Below are positions 58,301 to 64,000 of a stretch of 64,000 bases of DNA, piece by piece. Source of the DNA: Ectocarpus siliculosus (Eukaryota > Sar > Phaeophyceae > Ectocarpales > Ectocarpaceae); assembly GCA_000310025.1 (NCBI GenBank), contig FN649727.1, positions 62,528 through 126,527 of the forward strand, written 5' to 3'. Both the position numbers and the translations under genes were made by a program. Within the stretch, counting starts at the first letter, position 1; every line of letters starts with the position of its first letter. The notes beneath the pieces were generated by a model. The model ran no database searches. It was not told the DNA's origin and saw only the letters and a list, made by a program, of their open reading frames with translations.

Positions 58301-60724
58301 ACACCCGATGATGCTCTTCAGCTTCGCCTTGAGCTCTGGCTGCATCCCCTCCACCCCATCCCCCTTGGACTTCTGCTGTGCGACGTGTTCATTGGCCAGC
58401 TCCTGCACGCGCTTGGCCAGCGTGGGGGGGTCCGCTCCCTCGATTCTCCCGCATGCCGCTCCACCCTGCATACCACACGTCCAAGAGGGCGCAGAGCACA
58501 AAGAAAGAGAGCACCCGCAGCGATATCGCGGGAATGCGCGACAAAAACAACAGCAACAGCTTGTCAGTGATCCCCACCATAACCTAAGACTACGGAAAGG
58601 AACGGTTGGCCGCCAAATGGTAGAGTCGGCCTGCAACGAGGTGATGGTCTCAGGAGACGCAGAGTAAAGGCCGTCAAAAATGCGGAATTATGTGGATAAC
58701 GTTGAGAGGGCAACGTGTCAGCTTCCTACAGGAGTGCCGATACCATTGGTCAACACTTGCGGAAATCATTCGCGTCCAGGAGGAACGTGCTGTCGTGTTG
58801 GACGGGTTGTGTACGCATCGTTCCTCCCACGGATACTGTTCTGATATCGTCCAACAACCCTCACTTACCGTCGTTAGACACAGCAGTTCTCGTACCGCAA
58901 CTGCTGCGGTTACTGCGGATATTGATCAAATTTCGTCCAACAACCCACCTACCGTCGTCTGACAAAGTTGTCGTACTGCCACTACAGTTTACCGTTGTTG
59001 TTTTCGACTTTTGGCAGCGTGGCCCAACCCAGGGCCCCGCAGAACGCTTCCAGGGACCCCCTCAGCATTTCTTTCTCCCACCCCTATTGCAGTGTTTTCG
59101 ACGTGTTCATGTGGATACCACTGCACGTCTGCTACTCCTTGCCTTGACGAGCACAAAAGTGGGCACGGTAGCGATCTCGAGCTTGGCGCTAACTTCCGGT
59201 GCTGCCTCCGCCTCCACCTGTGGAAGGGAACGGCAGGGATGATCAAGTCGATCCTCGGATTAGCCACCAAGTCGGTTGACAAAGAACTCACACCGGTACT
59301 GTAGTCTGAGGGCGAGAGAGAGAGAGGGTGCGATGCCTTACATGTCAACACCAAGTCGGCTACAAGAATACGGTCAACGCCAAAACCAACGGGGGCCGGC
59401 TGCTGGTACTTATCTCCACAGCCTAGGACCTCGTGTGTTGCCCATACTACACTTCGACACAAGGGGTAAATACCGTTGTCAGTAGTGGACGAGGGCCCTT
59501 TCTATAATAGACATTCCCTGACATCGGCTGACGCCCCCCCCGACATCCAAGAGGGACCCGTCGCCATGGATGAGCATCCTGCACGTTCTTGGCTTAGCAA
59601 TGCAATGCATACAACTTGTGCTGCTGGCACATACGTAGTACTTGTACAGACGGCATTGTTGATGCCACGTCCGCTTGATGGTCGATGGGTACATCGCGCT
59701 TCCCTCACCTTGACGCAATTCACTGCTCCTCGGTGCAGCTCGGCCAACTGGGAGAACACCTGGGTAAAGACAAGCAGTGCGTGTTGGGTAAGCAAGCATC
59801 ACCATAACGCCCATGGGCCAATTCAATTAAATACAACGGCTGCTGGAGTGCAATGATAATGTAGGGAACGGCGTCGGCTGCGAGTGCAGCTGTTCATTGT
59901 TGGAAGCTGTTTTTTGCGCGCGACTACTACTGTATGTACCGTAACGCCCGGCCAATTTCGTTTGAATTTGTTCACCTGTCACCCACTACTATGTAGCATG
60001 CTTAGGGTGTGAATTCCGCAATGGCGTGTTGTACAGCAGTACGTAGGTTTGATCGGTCCGTGCATATACTTAACAGCAAGTAGAGCACCGCATGCTTTCT
60101 TGTGCACCTCCCGGAAACCATTGCAAAAATGTGGCACGTGCCTCCGTCCGGGACAACGTGATTTTACGTATCAGCATGTTTTAGAGTAGATTTTTGTTCT
60201 TTAGTGGCCCTGCGTCCAGCAGAAGAACAGCAATAGTAGACACCAAGGTCGACAGCGAGTCAGCCGTACTGCTGTAACTGTAGTCAATAATAGGCGCACG
60301 TCCCTGCAATCATTGGCGTTCGGTGAACTCGGCCGAGGTCGGAGTCAAGCAGTAGATTGATCGATAGCAGTAAACAGACACTAGTCTTCAAACACGTGAT
60401 GAAATTATGGGAGGAGGCATTTACGCCTTGCACTTCAAACACGATCATTAACGAGACAGGGCGACAAAAATCATTTCCCAACCACACACAAAGACAGGGC
60501 GGTACACAGCGGTACACAGCGGTACACACCGCTGCACGGAGCACACAGCACACAGCACACAGCGCACACAATATTCAAACTGATGAACCTACCTGGTCCA
60601 TCTGTCCGCCCGGCTTGCTTGGCTCGTGCCATGCGGCCCAGAAAAACACGCATGCCTTCGAACAAGATTCGATGGCTGAGTGGTACTCAGCCAGCGTCTT
60701 GATTTCAGCCACGGCACCACCCAT
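52384..60724 (-). CDS. GLRX3: PICOT/GLRX3-type multidomain monothiol glutaredoxin
   Basis: Exons on the minus strand: 60724-60593, 59759-59709, 59217-59143, 58465-58305, 57678-57595, 56694-56598, 55769-55594, 54640-54463, 53775-53680, 53250-53035, 52479-52384; all phases match and give 453 residues. Domain order is thioredoxin-like plus three glutaredoxins, as in GRXS17/GLRX3. The thioredoxin part reads [19 protein letters not shown], so the CxxC is lost, then [15 protein letters not shown] and VPTFVLV. Glutaredoxin 1 has PKCKFSR where CGFS is expected; glutaredoxins 2 and 3 have PRCGFSR and PQCGFSR. Each continues with FDIL, WPT(F/Y)PQ and LY(V/C).G.LVGG(V/L)D. Family members bind bridging 2Fe-2S clusters with glutathione and deliver iron or sulphur clusters in cytosol and nucleus. 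GC donors (AAG|GCAAGG at 59143, CAG|GCAAGG at 56598) are required by phase. The start is the first ATG before [15 protein letters not shown]. Confidence 0.9.
58848..58970. repeat. Direct duplication inside a GLRX3 intron
   Basis: CGTCCAACAACCC followed by ACCGTCGT occurs near 58848 and again near 58936, within the intron between exons 3 and 4. Confidence 0.7.
60493..60565. repeat. ACACAGCGGT and CACACAG short tandem repeats
   Basis: Three copies of GGTACACAGC(G) and then several copies of GCACACA lie in the first intron of the PICOT-type gene. Confidence 0.85.
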
Positions 60725-62080
60725 CGCCTTGATTCGTCAGACCGCCGCTGCCACCGCTACTGCACTGCCGCGGGATGACGAGATCTACGGAGCACAAGTG
60801 CGGAGCGGACGAGGGGGACCTCCATCTGAGAGCATATTTGGAGTTGGGGGGGGGGGGGGGGGTCTGGCGGCGAGCGGAGAACCAGTGCGCAAAAAAGAGA
60901 TTTTGTTGTTTTTTCGTTTTTCGAAAAACCGGGGAAAAGGCAGAAAGGCGAGGGTAGGAGACAGAGAGAGAGGGACAGACAGGAAGTCGCGGTGAATCGG
61001 CGAAAGGACTCCTTGTACCACCCATCGATCATTCTGAGGGCGGAACGAAGCCTTCGTACTTTGCTGCCTTCCGGTGTGCTTATTTGCCGGTGCAAATAGG
61101 AGCGTGTGCAGCTTGTGATACGCATCGTAGATCTTCCAGCAAAGTAGGAGATAGGAGATCCTGCGGCTGGTCGCGCAGAGACCACACAAGCGGCCCAAGC
61201 CATCAGGTGTTGATTAGCACCACCACCACCACCACAGCAAACAGCAGGCAGGGCCCAGCTAGTGGCGGTGCCCAGCATAACAACAGCCAGGTGAGAGAGA
61301 GGCAGCATGCATGGGCCTTGCCAGCTTGCCAGCAAGCAGCCAACGGCTTGTTGGTTACAGCTTACGTGTGTTGCACGGAACTTCAACCTGCTCCAAGTTT
61401 GAAATCCTGAGATACTGACCGAGATACTGAGATACTCGTTGGTCACCCATTCCGAGGAGCCACCGTCTTGCGACGGGCTACTGGTGTATCTTTTCGTGCA
61501 TCCAGCAGACATCTCAATATCAGAGTACCTAACGCCACGTCGCACAAACTAACTGCTCCGCTGCAACAAGAAGCTCGTGTATGTAAGTACAGTTCGGTAA
61601 ACCTGCTCCCTACTCTTGAATCTCGGGCTTCTCAGTCGAACATCCCATCGCTTCACCTCTGCCCCTGACTCAAGGCAAGAAGTAGCAAGTACGAGAGCGA
61701 GCACCCGAGATCGCCTGGTGCCTAGATCCTGGAGCCGAAGCGAGCGCCTTTGGAGTGTTGAGGGAGATATTCTGGATGAGTTACGCAGTTAGCCGTGGTG
61801 GTGGGACGGGAGGGCCCAACGGGCTGCTGCCGGAATATAACTCCATTGTCGGCGCTTGGGTGCTGGAGGTGTCCAGGTAGGTGGCTACATACCCCAGCAG
61901 GAAGCGTTCGAGAGAGCGTGTATTCTTTCCGTGTGTTTTTATGTACGTTTTTCATAAAAAGATGAGCAGCAGCAGTCGTCAGTTGGCGCAGATTCCATTT
62001 GCAAAGCAACCGGCCGGCTGCTGTGTTGTTCCTCTGGTGGGCGAAATACCGCAGCAGAGGAGCAGGCACGAGGCTTGATT
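60725..62080. other. Upstream region of the PICOT-type gene
   Basis: The promoter should lie next to 60724. A G-run at about 60846-60860 and a CAC-repeat at 61220-61233 are present. A 262-codon minus-strand frame (61545-60757) covers simple sequence and shows no domain, so I do not call it. Confidence 0.45.
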
Positions 62081-62088
62081 GATTGTCT

Positions 62089-62570
62089 CGACAAAGCCCA
62101 GCACGTACTCTGGGCCGTGCTTTCGATCCAGATTTGGCACGATCCATTTGATATTCGCATGTACCTGGTGCCAGAGATTTCAGATTGTACGAAGTGCCAT
62201 CTATGCTGCTGTACATATTCACGGTATACCTCGCTGCAATGTTGAGGTTAGGAGCGTCGTAAAACTTCACAAGTAGAAACAGATGGTGCGGTAGATCCGA
62301 CGTTTAGGGTTTACAAAAGCAACCGGAGTGGTTTAGTCTTTGCGCTGGTGGGCGAATTACATCCAGATGGTTGCGACAAGCGCAGCACGCACGTACAGAA
62401 TGCTTGGCCGTGCTTCCGATCCAGAGTTGGCACCACCTGGTTGGCACGATCCATTTGATATACGCATGTACCTGGTGCCAGAGATACTAGTGCTGTACCC
62501 TGGACTTCACTGACTGTAATGTTGAGGGTATCGTACTCCTTGTAGAAGAGATGATGCGGTAGATCCGACG
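62089..62570. repeat. Tandem duplication, two units of about 210 bp
   Basis: Units 62089-62304 and 62365-62570 share GGCCGTGCTT(T/C)CGATCCAGA, TTGGCACGATCCATTTGATA, GCATGTACCTGGTGCCAGAG, AATGTTGAGG and GGTGCGGTAGATCCGACG-like ends. On the minus strand both units are open in the same frame and read (F/L)...LNI...SLAPGTC(E/V)YQMDRA, so these could be duplicated exons of an unrecognised gene. Confidence 0.6.
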
Positions 62571-63044
62571 ATAGGATGGAGCCGTTGGGATGTATGTATA
62601 CGCAGAATTGCGGTGGTTCGCGATGTTCGAGACCAGCCCTTTCTACTCTCATGCAATTGCGTACGGTACTATTTCGTTCGGTGAGCTACTGTTTGTACCA
62701 AAGCACTACCTCCGATGCTAACTGCGGTGGCCATCCGGTTCTCGAACGCTTCGAGGGCACAAAGTACCGGATTACAGTATGAAGTTCAAAATGAGTCACG
62801 AGGTTTAGGAATGTGAGTGCCTGCGGACCGCCGATCTCGGCACAGCTCTTTCGCTCTTTCCTCGCCGCCATGATCCAAGGCCTGAGGTCGTGTAGTCGTG
62901 TAGATCGGTGTCGATGCAGGCTGTAGCCTACATGTCGCCAAGGGTTTGGAAGCATCCGAAAATCCGACCAATATCATCCACAGATACGTTGTAACCCAAG
63001 CAACTACGTGGGTGAAACTCGCACCTCGAACTTGGGGTGCACCC
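62571..63044. other. Gene-free stretch
   Basis: No supported exon. A minus-strand frame into 62652 adds FCVYIHPNGSILSSDLPHH to the duplicated segment but lacks a gene context. Confidence 0.4.
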
Positions 63045-63215
63045 TTTTATTCTGGACCTCGGTCCATATGCATACATGTTCCGATACAATTCTGGACGCA
63101 CCGCCCAGCCGGAGTCATATTGGAGGACGGGAAGACCACACAGGACTCGTGTTCTCCGTCTTCATTCTGCGGTGCTTGCCTTGACTTCGATGCCGTTGTC
63201 GCCAGCAGAAGGATT
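63045..63215 (+). repeat. Dispersed repeat related to the METTL26/lectin promoter segment
   Basis: It contains ACAATTCTGGACGCACCGCC, AAGACCACACAGGACTCG, TTCTCCGTCTTCATTCTGCG and GTGCTTGCCTTGACTTCG. The reverse complement of 34885-35045 carries near-matches in the same order. No coding frame is shared. Confidence 0.65.
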
Positions 63216-64000
63216 ACAGCCATTCCTTTCCCTCGTCAACCGTGAGGTCGAAGTCTTGCAAGCAAGAAATTATCGCATGTGTGTATGCAAATGTACGCGA
63301 TGTAGATACACATGTACGCAAAATCGCTCGATCAACTCGCCGTGGCCCACTCGACCCCGGTCCTCCCTCGGACCTTGTGCCTACAGTATTATGGTCCTCG
63401 CTGGACTGTACATCGCATCGTCCGTTCGCCTCACAGCAGCAGCCGCGCTCTGTTGTCCCTGCTGCTTGCTATGCCCACGTCACCCCTCCTGTTTGTCCTC
63501 TTCCCGTTTGAAACTTAACTTCCACCCAACTTCCTTCCTGCAACGTGCCGCTGCACGATTCACAATCCCGCTCCACAAATCCCACATTTACTTCGGTCGA
63601 TCTTACAGCCACACAAGGACAGATCATGAGCTAGCTAGCTCATCTCTGTCTTTCAGACCACCATGGAGCAAACATACCCCAATCACCAATGCCCTACAGA
63701 TCACTATGGAACAAACATTCTAATGTCGATCGCATCACCTCGGGCAGACAGACCTCCATCACGTATGTCTACAGAGCACCATGGAGCAAACATTCTCAGA
63801 TCACCTACATACTACGTGCGCGAGTGATACCTCCGGAGCGGGCTCGTAATAGCACAGCAGTGCCATCAAGTCATCAAGGGGAGATGATGCAAGATGAAAA
63901 CAAAAGCAGGCAGCAGGACAAACCCGTCGCTTGCTGCCAGTTGCCAGCTGCCAGCTGTGATGAAGGTTTCCCAAGCTCAACAGCTCATGCACTCATGCAG
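63216..64000. other. Right edge, no gene found
   Basis: Frames of up to 228 codons (63037-63723) are compositionally biased and have no domain. ACCATGGAGCAAACAT-like segments recur near 63660, 63705 and 63779, a weak local repeat. Confidence 0.4.

Noticed and set aside
60757-61545. A 262-codon minus-strand frame upstream of the PICOT-type gene.
   Set aside because: It overlaps a G-run and simple sequence, has no domain, and overlapping frames of similar length exist.

Overview
The window is nuclear DNA from an intron-rich, moderately GC-rich eukaryote. I read it as a photosynthetic stramenopile, most likely a brown alga. The reasons are dense short exons split by introns of about 0.2-0.9 kb, a phosphopantetheinyl transferase whose N-terminus looks like a heterokont bipartite plastid presequence, a nuclear RlmN-type methyltransferase, a large lectin/beta-rich secreted protein, and abundant TACAGCAGTA-type motifs between genes. 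The organism is inferred, not proven. Exon models were made by eye from reading frame, splice dinucleotides and phase. Where every junction kept phase and restored a known family motif, confidence is high.

Layout. 1-6.1 kb: no convincing gene; a (CATA)n tract, a 100-N assembly gap, and copy A of a dispersed element flanked by direct repeats. 6.1-13.2 kb (+): a pseudokinase-PH-DUSP protein, 5' end not found. 16.7-19.7 kb (-): a Sfp/EntD-type 4'-phosphopantetheinyl transferase, four exons. 21.1-24.3 kb (-): an RlmN-like radical SAM enzyme, six exons, head-to-head with a LisH-motif gene (+, 24.5-29.7 kb) across about 215 bp. 32.0-34.7 kb (-): a METTL26/UPF0585 methyltransferase-fold gene, head-to-head with a 15-exon secreted protein (+, 35.2-44.7 kb) carrying a C-type lectin domain and glycine-rich beta repeats. 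One of its introns holds copy B of the dispersed element.

45.7-52 kb is repeat territory: a possible extra lectin-gene exon, a foldback element (46.3-47.2 kb), two clusters of a GTCCACGGAC palindromic minisatellite, a large GAG microsatellite, and a SET-like reading frame between two direct repeats of about 0.35 kb. 52.4-60.7 kb (-): an 11-exon PICOT/GLRX3-type protein with a thioredoxin-like domain and three glutaredoxin domains. 60.7-64 kb: no firm gene; a tandem duplication that may be coding, and a relative of the repeat found in the METTL26/lectin divergent promoter.

The genes do not form one pathway. Most are housekeeping or regulatory: carrier-protein activation, RNA methylation, Fe-S/redox handling, and a ubiquitin-protease-type domain in a signalling scaffold. 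The main architectural novelties are the pseudokinase-PH-DUSP fusion and the lectin/beta-repeat surface protein. Four introns appear to use GC-AG borders. No CRISPR array, rRNA gene or convincing tRNA gene was seen.
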